DNA of 64,000 nucleotides from Collinsella sp. (GCA_019414055.1 DXMV01000007.1:1-64000); one strand, 5' to 3'; shown: positions 24,712 through 33,165, numbered from the stretch's first letter. The notes: generated from the sequence alone by a model not told the origin. Translations and numbers: made by a program.

Positions 24712-25356
24712 TACGCGGGCGCTGCGGGTGCGGCCGGTCAGCGTGCGGTCGACGTGATGGAGTATCGCGAGTACGAGATTGAGCGCATTGCGCGCCAGGC
24801 ATTTGAGGCGGCGCGCAAACGTCGCGGCAAGGTGACGAGCGTTGATAAGCGCAACGTGCTGGAGACGAGCCGCATGTGGCGCGAGATCGTGCATCGCGTG
24901 CAAGACGAGGAGTACTCCGACGTGGAGGTTGAGGACCTGCTCGTCGACAACGCCGCCATGCAGCTCATCAGTCGACCGGCAGACTTTGACGTCGTGGTGA
25001 CGGAGAACATGTTCGGCGACATCCTGTCCGATGAGGCGGCTCAGATTACCGGATCGCTCGGTATGCTTGCCTCTGCCTCGCTGGATGATGGCGTATCGCT
25101 GTTTGGGCCGAGCGCTGGCAGCGCTCCTGACATCGCGGGGCTCGGCGTGGCCAATCCGCTGGCTCAAATCTTGTCGGTGGCGATGCTGCTGACCTACGCG
25201 CTCGACATGGGCGAGCAAGCCGCGTGGATCGAGAGCGCCGTGGCGCGCGTGCTCGACGAGGGCTGGCGCACCCGTGACATCGCCGATGTCAACACCCCGG
25301 CAGATAAGATCCTCGGCACCACGACGATGGGCGACAAGGTCGTCGCCGCGCTGTAG
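24712..25356 (+). pseudogene. leuB: leuB remnant (3-isopropylmalate dehydrogenase, 3' part)
   Basis: From about 24735 the +1 frame gives the C-terminal 60% of LeuB: YEIERIARQAFEAARKRRGK, the active-site Lys in GKVTSVDKRNVLE, VDNAAMQL, NMFGDILSDEAAQITGSLGM with the metal Asp, and GSAPDIAG. The N-terminal 150 or so residues, with the cofactor-site Thr loop, are missing. The fusion to leuA fragments implies one deletion that removed the rest of leuA, leuC, leuD and the start of leuB, if the usual order applied (about 3 kb). Confidence 0.9.
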
Positions 25357-25382
25357 GCGATGCCGATTCAAGCTGTCAAATA

Positions 25383-25517
25383 TCTCAATCTGTAACATCT
25401 AAGGGGCAAAATCGTTCCTACCTGTTACAGATTGAGATTTTCGGCCGAGCATCCGTGGTCTGTCTCGATCTGTAACAGCTAACCGATTATTTGGGCCCTA
25501 CCTGTTACAGATTGAGA
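25383..25517. repeat. Doublet of TGTTACAG palindromes, family B copies 3-4
   Basis: Two 55-bp palindromes (25383-25437 and 25463-25517) with arms TCTCAATCTGTAACA and TGTTACAGATTGAGA start 80 bp apart with a 25-bp linker, exactly as at 14700-14834. The centres differ between copies. Confidence 0.92.
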
Positions 25518-25528
25518 CAAACCGTTGG

Positions 25529-25590
25529 GACAGGTCGGACGAGTCAGCAAAACCACCACAAAGGTGCCGGTCCCCTTCGTGGTGGTTTTT
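25529..25590. repeat. CCACCAC palindrome, family A copy 2, with extended left flank
   Basis: The palindrome is 25549-25590; the 20 bases before it (GACAGGTCGGACGAGTCAGC) are repeated before copy 3 at 27545-27564. It lies between convergent genes and probably terminates the minus-strand anti-sigma transcript. The rest of the 350-base gap (25591-25707) shows nothing. Confidence 0.88.
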
Positions 25591-25707
25591 AGCGCAACGA
25601 GGTGTTCCCAGCCGACCATACGGGCGGCCTTGCGCTCACGCTGCTCGATGACAGCGCATCTTTAGACGCGAAGTGCGGAACCGGGTGCATATACGAGCCG
25701 CGTAGCG

Positions 25708-26838
25708 TTACGAATTCATGGGAATGACCGTATCGCCAATTTGTACGCTTGCAATCTTGTCTGTGTCACAAACTTGCGAGAACGGCCAGGTCTTGTGGAC
25801 ATCAGTGGTGCCGTTATCCAGTTTATTTGCTAAATAGCCGCTGTGGCTGGTTGCGTCCTCAACATGACCGTCTTTGAACGTCACGATGAGGGGTATGTTG
25901 CCAACGGCATCCATAGACTCCTCCATGTTTTGAGACATCTTGCCGCTGTTGTTGTCGTGTTCGATGGAACGATCTATGTTGTAGCGGACTGAAACGCCAA
26001 CGCAGGATACGGTGGCCTCTTGAATCGTCGCCTTGGTGCCGTTAAAGTTGACCGATTTGGGCGCGGGAATCGTAACGGATGTATCTTCGTAATTCAGCTG
26101 GAACTTAAGATCCCATGGGCCCGTAAGTATTTTCTTATACTCGGGAAGCTCTTTGCCAGCACGTGGCACAACGAGAGAGTTGATATGCGTGCGGACGGTC
26201 CTGCCCATAAGGCCGGGTGATTCAACGCTGAACTGTGCAAAGTATTGAATGCTGGAGTCATTGGGGTTCTTGTCAATGAGCCATGATTGGCCTTGGCCGC
26301 CATGCTCGCCATCAACGTATACGTTTCCATCGACACTTCCGGCGATAGTTCCGTTCTCGCCCGGCTCGGAAAGCTTTTTCAGGGCAGCGGGATCGTCGAA
26401 CGTAAGCGTATAGGCGATGGTAACCATATCCTTGTCGCCCATGATGGCGTCGGCGGTCACGGTGACTCCGTTGTTGGAGCAGCTAGCACCGACGGGCCGG
26501 CCAATACGGTCGATGATCTCGGTTTGAGAAGCAGGTCCGTCAAAGATGTCGGAAAGCATGTCAGAAGGAAGCGGCAGGACGCCTGTTGCCATAGCCGTGC
26601 CAGCGCCTCCAATGACGATAGCGAGGACTGCCGTTACAGCGGCAATGCGAGCGACTGTTCTTACGGGATGGCGGGCGATGCGCGGCTTGCGTCGCGTGCC
26701 ATTAAAGTTGCTTTGAGCGGTCGCCGCATCGCTCGAGGCGACGGACTGAGCAATCGAGTTTGCCATGTGCTGCTTCGCATTATCGGTAAACGAAATGTGC
26801 TCCAGGGCGTGGCGATAGTCATTCGAATTCGTAGTCAT
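25708..26838 (-). CDS. DUF4179-type membrane anti-sigma factor
   Basis: The 376-residue protein has a cytosolic N-terminal part (1-60), one membrane helix (about 63-85, VARIAAVTAVLAIVIGGAG) and a large extracytoplasmic beta-rich domain typical of DUF4179 proteins, which are found after ECF sigma factors. It most likely sequesters the sigma factor encoded just upstream, with which it overlaps by 20 bases. GAAAGGAG precedes the ATG. The signal sensed by the outer domain is unknown. Confidence 0.75.
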   Translation of the reverse strand: MTTNSNDYRHALEHISFTDNAKQHMANSIAQSVASSDAATAQSNFNGTRRKPRIARHPVRTVARIAAVTAVLAIVIGGAGTAMATGVLPLPSDMLSDIFDGPASQTEIIDRIGRPVGASCSNNGVTVTADAIMGDKDMVTIAYTLTFDDPAALKKLSEPGENGTIAGSVDGNVYVDGEHGGQGQSWLIDKNPNDSSIQYFAQFSVESPGLMGRTVRTHINSLVVPRAGKELPEYKKILTGPWDLKFQLNYEDTSVTIPAPKSVNFNGTKATIQEATVSCVGVSVRYNIDRSIEHDNNSGKMSQNMEESMDAVGNIPLIVTFKDGHVEDATSHSGYLANKLDNGTTDVHKTWPFSQVCDTDKIASVQIGDTVIPMNS

Positions 26839-27379
26839 TGTGGTCTCCTTTCAAGGAAAGCCGAAGTGACGCACGTCCGCGGCTAAGGTGCTGGGCGGTT
26901 GCAGCTGGCGTCGCGTGAACGGCGTCTGCGATTTCCCTGATGCTCATGCCTGCGTAGTAGTGCAAAAAGATGGCGATGCGCTGTGCTTGAGGCAGGGCCG
27001 TGACAGCGGAAAGAATGGCGCAGTCGCGTTGCGCGAATTCTTGCTCGGTATGTGTTACGGGTGCGCAGAAATCGGGGAGCGAATCGAGGTCGACAACCGG
27101 GTGATTCGCGTGCGTACGGCCGATATCGCGACATGCGTTCAGTGCGACTCGGATCACCCAAGCACGTTCGTGTTCGAGCGAGTCGAACGGTTGAGTGCGT
27201 TGGAGAATCTTGATCAGCGTGTCCTGGCAGATGTCTTGAGCGTCGTCAGCGGATCCAAGGGCCGAATAGCACAATCGAAGGATGAGGTCGGAATACGTGT
27301 CGACCAAGCGCTTTGCTTCCCGCTCGATCTGATCGGCATCGCATCGGAGCGTGCTATTGCGGTTACGGCGTGCAGGCAT
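26819..27379 (-). CDS. ECF-family sigma-70 factor
   Basis: The 186-residue protein has a region 2 (about 20-85, YSDLILRLCYSALGSADDAQDICQDTL split over two lines of helices) and a region 4 (about 125-175, LPQAQRIAIFLHYYAGMSIREI followed by the HTH). It should direct RNA polymerase to a small regulon, controlled by the adjacent anti-sigma. Start at 27379 follows GGAGG by 7 bases; the upstream in-frame starts lack ribosome sites. The linker between regions 2 and 4 is longer than average. Confidence 0.9.
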   Translation of the reverse strand: MPARRNRNSTLRCDADQIEREAKRLVDTYSDLILRLCYSALGSADDAQDICQDTLIKILQRTQPFDSLEHERAWVIRVALNACRDIGRTHANHPVVDLDSLPDFCAPVTHTEQEFAQRDCAILSAVTALPQAQRIAIFLHYYAGMSIREIADAVHATPAATAQHLSRGRASLRLSLKGDHNDYEFE

Positions 27380-27470
27380 AGTGTCACCTCCAATTGGTCG
27401 TGGTGGATATAGGGAAGGCGTCTCGCGAGGTCCCTCTACATACAACACGGTCGAGACTGCATAAGTTGAC

Positions 27471-27497
27471 AAAAAAAGACGGCACGTGAGCGCCGTC
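27471..27497 (-). terminator. Terminator on the minus strand before the sigma factor gene
   Basis: Read on the minus strand, GACGGC/GCCGTC with a short loop is followed by seven T residues. It ends the transcript coming from the phosphoesterase gene. Confidence 0.8.
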
Positions 27498-27544
27498 CTT
27501 ACAAAACAATGAGTGTTCTCGTTAATTACACAAGCACCGTGATG

Positions 27545-27602
27545 GACAGGTCGGACGAGTCAGCAAAACCACCATAAAGGTGCCTATCCCCTTCGTGGTG
27601 GT
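27545..27602. repeat. CCACCAC palindrome, family A copy 3, with left flank
   Basis: AAAACCACCATAAAGGTGCC (27565-27584) and the arm CCCCTTCGTGGTGGTT, ten bases from the stop codon of the minus-strand phosphoesterase. Shares its 20-base left flank with copy 2. Confidence 0.88.
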
Positions 27603-27611
27603 TGTTGGCAG

Positions 27612-28322
27612 TTACCAGGGGGTTCTGGCGGTTGAAGACTCGATTGCTTCGTGGCGTTTGAGCTCGCGGCGCATGGTTTGCGAGTTGAGCCAAGCGGCCT
27701 TCCAACCGCGCGTGGGGTAGCGCGCCTCGTCAATTTCGATCTTGGTATAGCCGCAGGCGTTGACAATCTTCGTTCCGCATGGGTGTTGGCGCTCGCGTTG
27801 AAAGTTGGGGCCGTAGCTTTGGTGCACATGCCCGTGAATCATATAGTCGGGACCCCAAGACTCAAGAGCCGCATTAAAGCACTCGAATCCTCGATGCGGC
27901 AGGTCGTCCAGGTCGCCCATGCCTGCGACGGGTGCATGGGTAAGTAGAATATCGCATCCGTCTACCAGTGCGATTTTTCGCGATAGCTTGCGCATGCGTT
28001 TTGCCATCTCGCGCTCGGTATACATGTTCGCGCCGTCGCGGTAGCGCATGGAACCGCCCAGACCCGCAATGCGAATACCTCGGTACACATATACGCTGTC
28101 CTCAACACAAATGCACCCGCCCGGTGCATGGCGCGCGTAGCGGTCGTCGTGGTTGCCACGAACGTACACAAGCGGTTTGTTGATGACAGTGACCAAAAAC
28201 TCAAGATAGTCCGGATCCAGGTCGCCTGCGGATAGAATCAGGTCAACGTCCTCAAAGCGCTCCTTGCGAAAACATTCCCACAGGCAGCGCTCCTCTACAT
28301 CGGCAATGGCTAGGATATTCAT
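27612..28322 (-). CDS. Calcineurin-like metallophosphoesterase
   Basis: The 236-residue protein has the metallophosphoesterase metal motifs: ADVEE near the N-terminus (in place of the usual DxH), LILSAGDLDPDYL (Asp), YVRGNHDDR (Asn-His), LLTHAPV (His) and IHGHVHQSYG (His-x-His). Replacement of the first D-x-H by D-V-E is notable; a changed metal site is possible. Its ATG overlaps the stop of the upstream fusion gene, so the two are co-translated and probably act together. Substrate unknown. Confidence 0.8.
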   Translation of the reverse strand: MNILAIADVEERCLWECFRKERFEDVDLILSAGDLDPDYLEFLVTVINKPLVYVRGNHDDRYARHAPGGCICVEDSVYVYRGIRIAGLGGSMRYRDGANMYTEREMAKRMRKLSRKIALVDGCDILLTHAPVAGMGDLDDLPHRGFECFNAALESWGPDYMIHGHVHQSYGPNFQRERQHPCGTKIVNACGYTKIEIDEARYPTRGWKAAWLNSQTMRRELKRHEAIESSTARTPW

Positions 28323-30241
28323 AGGGCACGGACCTCCGGCTCGTTATCGAGCTGCGGAATCGAGCCTATAACGTTGTCAGCCAGCCAGTTCATCTCGACA
28401 ATCTGCGTACTCGGCAGGGGAGGGAAGCCCTCAATCTGAACCACGCCGTCCTGGCTGTGGAGCTCGCCGCCAAATGGGTTGATGGAGCCCTCGACAATGC
28501 CGTTGCGAAGCAGCTGCACAAGTTTACGCGTCTGATAGGGTAGGCCCGGAGCGTAGCGAATATCGATGACGCCGGAGCTCATACCGTACCAGTAGTTGAC
28601 GGCGCGCACCTGCTGGTCATCGGCGGTCTCGTCCCATGTGCCGTGCAGTAGGCTGCGTACGATGAGTTCGTAGTAACGGCCCCAGTTCCATACCGGCATA
28701 GCAATACCGGTAACTTCCTTGCCGTTTACCAGACGGTGAAGCCCGTAGGCGGTGGGGTCCTCGAGAGACTTGGACATATCGGCGCCGGTCATGACGCTCA
28801 CGCCCTCGCGACACATGGCTTCGGCAAGACCGCCGGCGGGAACATCTCCCCAAGTGAGGATAATCTGCGCACGAGGGTCGAGCAGCGAGGCACCGATAGC
28901 GAAGGCGTTGATTTCGCTCAGCGCGCCCGAGGCGAAGACCGACGCATGGTAGCCAATGCGATGGTTGTCTGCCATGCTGGCCGCAAGGGCGCCCAGGAGG
29001 AACTTGGCCTCGTACATCTTTCCAAAATACGAGCGCACGCTTTGGTGGGGAAGGCCGATAGAGCAGTTGAGGAACCGAACCTGGGGATACTCAACGGCAG
29101 CCCTGAGCGTATATTCCATCAGGCGGTGCGAGGTCGAGAAGATGACGTTGTCTCCGTGTTTGACAGCCGTTTCCACGGCGGCGTAGAACACGTCTGGATC
29201 GTGGCAGTCCTCGAATGCCTCGGTGCGCACGATGCCGCCAAAGTGCTCGTCGAGATACTGACGCCCTTGGTCGTGCAGGCTGTCCCAGCTCGACGTAGCA
29301 CAGGGAAACTCGTGGATAAAGGCGATTCGCATGGGATTGGCAGTGGAGTAGACGGTCTTGCTCGTAAAGAAGTTGAGCACGCCCGAGGTAGCTTTTGTCG
29401 GTGCGCCCTCTTTCTCGTTGGGCTGCGGCGCTTCGACAAGATCGACTTTGTCCTCGTCGCTTTTGCCGGCAATGACAAGCTCGCGCCAAATCTTGCACAG
29501 GCGGTTTACGACGATATCAGTCGGCGTATCCAGCAGGCGGTCTTGGTTGTACACGTTGAGGTAGACGAGCATAGCGTCGGCGGGCGTAATGTCCAGATGG
29601 TCGCCGCCGGCGCGCAGGTAGGCTCGTTTAAAGAGTAGGAAGGTATGGCGCAGGTAGTCGACCTTTTTCTGTGGCCACTTTTCGACAAGGTCCTGTCCGA
29701 GCATCTTGGCGAGCGTCTCATAGCTTCCCTCGCGCGAGAACTCAATCTCGTATAGGGGGCAGACGCGCCAAAACGCGCAGAACTCGCCGTACAGGCGACT
29801 TTCGACGGAATCCCATGTGCCGGGGTAGAGGCGGGTGACCTTGGCCGAAACCGTCGGGGCGTCCAGGAATTTGAGGACGCTGACGCGCTTGTTGCCCTCC
29901 TGGACGTAGAACCGATGCATGAACTCGGTGACGATGATGGGGTCGCGATAGCCCTCGGTCACCTGGATGTCATAGAGGTTGGACCACTTGCGGGCGAACT
30001 CGGTGCTAAATGGCAACAGGGGCATAAAGTTGCACGAAAAGGCTGACTGACGGCCCTTGGTAACCGTGCCGACGACCATTTCGAGCGGAATGTCCCTTAG
30101 GCCGACGCTCTCTCGCTGACCTAAGGGGAGCTGGGCAACGAGGCTATCGAGGTCCGTAAGGTACGGGTGCTCGCTTTGGCTGATGGCGTGACGGCGTCCC
30201 TGCTCGCCGCGCTTGCGTGCTTGACGATAGGCCTCTTCCAT
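28319..30241 (-). CDS. Cytosolic fusion: ParB/Srx-like domain plus BMP/PnrA-type ligand-binding domain
   Basis: The 640-residue protein lacks a signal peptide or lipobox. Residues about 45-140 resemble a ParB/sulfiredoxin-like domain (GLRDIPLEMVVGT, then RDPIIVTEF and YVQEGNKRVSVLKFLDA). Residues about 150-260 are helical, and about 300-620 look like a BMP/PnrA periplasmic-binding fold (MRIAFIHEFP, VIFSTSHRLMEYTLRAAVEYP, YHASVFASGALSEINAFAIGASLLDPRAQIILTW). BMP domains normally bind nucleosides outside the cell as part of an ABC importer; here the domain must act inside, perhaps as a nucleoside-sensing regulator. AAGGGAG lies 8 bases before the ATG. The metallophosphoesterase overlaps its stop. 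The domain reading is by eye; the function is not known. Confidence 0.6.
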   Translation of the reverse strand: MEEAYRQARKRGEQGRRHAISQSEHPYLTDLDSLVAQLPLGQRESVGLRDIPLEMVVGTVTKGRQSAFSCNFMPLLPFSTEFARKWSNLYDIQVTEGYRDPIIVTEFMHRFYVQEGNKRVSVLKFLDAPTVSAKVTRLYPGTWDSVESRLYGEFCAFWRVCPLYEIEFSREGSYETLAKMLGQDLVEKWPQKKVDYLRHTFLLFKRAYLRAGGDHLDITPADAMLVYLNVYNQDRLLDTPTDIVVNRLCKIWRELVIAGKSDEDKVDLVEAPQPNEKEGAPTKATSGVLNFFTSKTVYSTANPMRIAFIHEFPCATSSWDSLHDQGRQYLDEHFGGIVRTEAFEDCHDPDVFYAAVETAVKHGDNVIFSTSHRLMEYTLRAAVEYPQVRFLNCSIGLPHQSVRSYFGKMYEAKFLLGALAASMADNHRIGYHASVFASGALSEINAFAIGASLLDPRAQIILTWGDVPAGGLAEAMCREGVSVMTGADMSKSLEDPTAYGLHRLVNGKEVTGIAMPVWNWGRYYELIVRSLLHGTWDETADDQQVRAVNYWYGMSSGVIDIRYAPGLPYQTRKLVQLLRNGIVEGSINPFGGELHSQDGVVQIEGFPPLPSTQIVEMNWLADNVIGSIPQLDNEPEVRAL

Positions 30242-30297
30242 GGTGTCTACTCCCTTAGTCGTTTAAACAACGATATGAACCATGGTACCACGATGCG

Positions 30298-30337
30298 AAA
30301 CCACCACAAAGGTGCCTGTTCCCTTTGCGGTGGTTTT
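30298..30337. repeat. CCACCAC palindrome, family A copy 4
   Basis: AAACCACCACAAAGG with arm CCCTTTGCGGTGGTTTT. The TAA stop of the MscS gene (30336-30338, minus strand) lies partly within it, so the element is fused to the gene's 3' end and gives its terminator. Confidence 0.9.
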
Positions 30338-31103
30338 AGGCGATGATGGGGGCGATGGCGCGGATACAGGCGTCGGCTGCCGTGAAAGTGGTGCTGTCGT
30401 CACTGACGATGAAGATGATTTTGCCCTTGACGCCAAAGTCGCCGATCTCGCTAAAGAGCACGTACGGCTCCTTGTCAAAGCCCGAGATGGGAAGCACAGC
30501 GGCCTTGGTGGCGTTGGTGAGCTCATCTGCCAGCGCGTCCAGTGAAGCCCACTTGGACGTGTCCTTGACCGCGACGGGGACGGCCACGCGCCCAAAGGGC
30601 ATCAAATGCACGAGTGTGTTCTTGGAGATGTTGGAGTTGGGGATGATGATGGTCTGCCCGCAGGCATCTTCGATGGTCGTATGGCGCCAGGTGATATCTT
30701 GGACCACGCCCGACACGCCGCCGACCTCGATATTGTCGCCGGGTTTGATAATGCCCATAAACGTCACCTGCATGCCGCCGATGAGGTTTGAAAGCGTGTC
30801 CTGAAAGCCGAGCGAGATGGCGATGCCGCCGACGCCAAGAGCGGCGACGAGGGCGTTTGCGTTAACGCCAAAGCAGTTGTCGAGGATAAAACTGCCGCCG
30901 ATCGTCCATATGACGGCGCGCGCGATGTTGATGAAGATGCTGGATGAAGGGAGTGGGTTATCGTCGCGGTTAAGCAGGTGGCGCAGGGTCTTGGACGCGA
31001 CCTTGGCGGCAACGGCGGTGCCGATAGCCAAGATACCTGCCCAGATGATGTTGTGGACCCATCGTTGTGCAAAGAAATGAAGAATTGGCTCAAACAATTC
31101 CAT
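30336..31103 (-). CDS. MscS-family mechanosensitive ion channel
   Basis: Small MscS channels release solutes during hypo-osmotic shock. The 255-residue protein has three membrane helices (about 15-35, 60-80, 85-110); the third, pore-lining one carries the Gly/Ala-rich ALGVGGIAISLGFQDTLSNL pattern. A beta domain (about 115-170, FMGIIKPGDNIEVGGVSGVV) and an alpha/beta C-terminus follow. Length matches minimal MscS. TAGGAGG precedes the ATG by 8 bases. Its 3' end merges with a repeat. Confidence 0.92.
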   Translation of the reverse strand: MELFEPILHFFAQRWVHNIIWAGILAIGTAVAAKVASKTLRHLLNRDDNPLPSSSIFINIARAVIWTIGGSFILDNCFGVNANALVAALGVGGIAISLGFQDTLSNLIGGMQVTFMGIIKPGDNIEVGGVSGVVQDITWRHTTIEDACGQTIIIPNSNISKNTLVHLMPFGRVAVPVAVKDTSKWASLDALADELTNATKAAVLPISGFDKEPYVLFSEIGDFGVKGKIIFIVSDDSTTFTAADACIRAIAPIIA

Positions 31104-31145
31104 GTAGGGAAACCTCCTAATGATCGTCCAACCATGATACCCACC

Positions 31146-31177
31146 AAAAAGCCCGTCCGATCACATTGGACGGGCTT
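31146..31177 (-). terminator. Terminator after the ABC transporter operon
   Basis: A perfect 10-bp stem (31149-31158 with 31168-31177) followed on the minus strand by TTTTT. Confidence 0.85.
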
Positions 31178-31201
31178 CTGCGCTCGATATAAGGGTTAAC
31201 G

Positions 31202-31242
31202 AAAACCACCACAAAGGTGCCTGTCCCCTTTGTGGTGGTTTT
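31202..31242. repeat. CCACCAC palindrome, family A copy 5
   Basis: AAAACCACCACAAAGGTGCC with arm CCCCTTTGTGGTGGTTTT, nine bases after the stop of the minus-strand ATPase gene. Confidence 0.92.
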
Positions 31243-31250
31243 CCAAGGTG

Positions 31251-32045
31251 TTAGCTCAACAGCATGCGGTCGTTGGCGAGCTCGCCGCCCGAGACCTCCT
31301 CGAACTTCTGCAGCAGGTCGGCCACGGTGAGCGACTTTTTCTCGTCGCCGGCCACATCGTAAATCACATGGCCCTCGTGCATCATGATCAGGCGATTGCC
31401 CAGACGGATGGCGTCATTCATGTTGTGCGTGACCATGAGCGTGGTCAGGTGGTTCTCGTCGACAATCTCCTCGGTCAGATTGAGCACCTTCGATGCCGTC
31501 TTGGGGTCGAGGGCCGCGGTGTGCTCGTCGAGCAGCAGCAGGCGCGGCTTGGTGAGCGTGGCCATCAGCAGGGTGAGTGCCTGGCGCTGGCCGCCCGAGA
31601 GCAGACCGACCTTGGCATTGAGGCGTGTGTCCAGGCCAAGGTCCAGGCGTTTGAGTAGCTCAACGTACTCGTCCTTCTCGGCCTTGGTGACGCCCCACGA
31701 AAGACCGCGACGCTGACCGCGACGCTTGGCGAGAGCTAGATTCTCGGCAATCTGCATGTCGGCTGCGGTGCCGCGCATGGGGTCCTGGAACACGCGGCCC
31801 AGGTACTTGGCGCGCTGCGACTCGCTCAGACGCGAGATATCGTTGCCGTCGAGCTCGATAACGCCCGAATCGAGCGGATACACGCCGGCGATCATGTTGA
31901 GCAGCGTGGACTTGCCGGCGCCGTTGCCGCCGATCACGGTCACAAAGTCGCCGTCGTTAAGGGTGAGGTCGACGCCGGTGAGCGCGCGCTTCTCGGTGAC
32001 GGTGCCCTTGTTAAAGGTCTTCTTGACGTGCGAGAGCTTAAGCAT
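31251..32045 (-). CDS. ABC transporter ATP-binding protein (TrpZ-type)
   Basis: The 264-residue ATPase energises import by the permease encoded just upstream. Walker A is VIGGNGAGKST (about 41), the signature LLSGGQRQALTLLMA (about 148), Walker B LLLLDEHTAALDP (about 170) and the switch His in MVTHNM (about 205). The start at 32045 is 9 bases after AGGGGG; an ATG at 32054 abuts that site. It overlaps the permease 3' end by about 8 bases. The three-gene set matches transporters with an ABC_sub_bind (TrpX-like) receptor. Confidence 0.9.
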   Translation of the reverse strand: MLKLSHVKKTFNKGTVTEKRALTGVDLTLNDGDFVTVIGGNGAGKSTLLNMIAGVYPLDSGVIELDGNDISRLSESQRAKYLGRVFQDPMRGTAADMQIAENLALAKRRGQRRGLSWGVTKAEKDEYVELLKRLDLGLDTRLNAKVGLLSGGQRQALTLLMATLTKPRLLLLDEHTAALDPKTASKVLNLTEEIVDENHLTTLMVTHNMNDAIRLGNRLIMMHEGHVIYDVAGDEKKSLTVADLLQKFEEVSGGELANDRMLLS

Positions 32046-32961
32046 CTGCCTCATCCCCCTTCGTGTAGGAGCTGCGGAGCTTATAGCGCTCCCAAACCAC
32101 GGGCACGCACAGGGCCACGGCGACGATCACGGCGGAGAGCAGCTTCATGTCGTTGGCGTCCATGCCCAACTGCAGCACGATGGCGCGAATAAGGAAGTAC
32201 ACCACGGAGCCAAAGACGGCGGAGGCAAGACGGACGCTAAACTGCGTCAGACCGCCGGGCAGCAGGCGGCCGAGCACCTCGCCGATAACAATAGCGGCAA
32301 GACCGATAACGATGGCGCCGGTACCCATGCCAATGTCGGCATACTTTTGACTCTGGCAGATAAGCGCGCCAGAGAGGCCGATGAGGGCGTTGGAGAGCAC
32401 GAGGGCGATCATCTTGGTGGAGTTGGTGTTGACGCCCAGGGCGCGGATCATGTACTCGTTGTTGCCGGTAGCGCGCAGTGCGGAGCCGATCTCGGTACCA
32501 AAGAACCAGTACAGGATGGCGACGATGGCCACGGCCAGCACAATGCCCAAGATAATGGCAACGGTGGACTGCGGCAGGCCGGTCATGTTGCTGACGGACG
32601 AGAAGATGGTGCCCTTGGCGAGGATGGGCGTGTTGGACTTGCCCATGATGCGCAGGTTGATGGACCACAGGCTGATCTGCGTTAGGATTCCGGCAAGGAT
32701 TGCGGGAATCTCAAAGACGGTGGTCAAAATGCCCGTGACGGCGCCCGCGATGGCGCCGGCGCACATGCCGGCCAGTACGGCGAGCAGCGGGTCGACGTTG
32801 TTATTGACGATGAGTACGGCGCAGACGCAGCCGCCGAGGGCAAAGCTACCGTCGCAGGTCATATCGGGGATGTCGAGCAGGCGGAACGTGATAAACACGC
32901 CAAGCACCATAATGCCCCAGAGGACGCCCTGCGAAACGGCGCCCTGCAATGCAATGAGCAT
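32038..32961 (-). CDS. ABC transporter permease (TrpY-type)
   Basis: The 307-residue membrane protein has eight to nine helices and belongs to the branched-chain/LivH-like permease superfamily used with TrpX-like receptors (DMTCDGSFALGG near residue 32 and GANALRATGNN-like SALRATGNNEYMIRALG, about 160-175). AGGAGGT lies 7 bases upstream. It is separated from the receptor gene by a 204-base gap with a strong hairpin. Confidence 0.88.
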   Translation of the reverse strand: MLIALQGAVSQGVLWGIMVLGVFITFRLLDIPDMTCDGSFALGGCVCAVLIVNNNVDPLLAVLAGMCAGAIAGAVTGILTTVFEIPAILAGILTQISLWSINLRIMGKSNTPILAKGTIFSSVSNMTGLPQSTVAIILGIVLAVAIVAILYWFFGTEIGSALRATGNNEYMIRALGVNTNSTKMIALVLSNALIGLSGALICQSQKYADIGMGTGAIVIGLAAIVIGEVLGRLLPGGLTQFSVRLASAVFGSVVYFLIRAIVLQLGMDANDMKLLSAVIVAVALCVPVVWERYKLRSSYTKGDEADA

Positions 32962-33065
32962 GCTTCATACCTCCTAGGATAGGGTGGACACGTGAGTCAC
33001 CATGATAGCGGTAACAATGCATGAAAGAGCTGCGGCCGGATGTTTTGTCTCATCCGTAACAAGCA

Positions 33066-33094
33066 GGGCGAACGCCGGTCTTTGGCGTTCGCCC
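33066..33094 (-). terminator. Intra-operon hairpin between receptor and permease genes
   Basis: A perfect 11-bp stem (33066-33076 with 33084-33094) with only weak T content after it on the minus strand. It may partly terminate or stabilise the upstream mRNA, giving more receptor than permease. Confidence 0.6.
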
Positions 33095-33165
33095 CTGTGG
33101 CTCAGATATTGAATAACACGGCAACGGCGCGAGTATGGGCCCTAGGCACATCGCCGCGCATACCG

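Noticed and set aside
25383..25590. An insertion sequence between the leu remnant and the anti-sigma gene
   Set aside because: Only short palindromes are present, with no transposase frame or target-site duplication seen.
23841..31242. A CRISPR array from the repeated CCACCAC units
   Set aside because: The copies are kilobases apart, are palindromes without regular spacers, and no cas gene is present.
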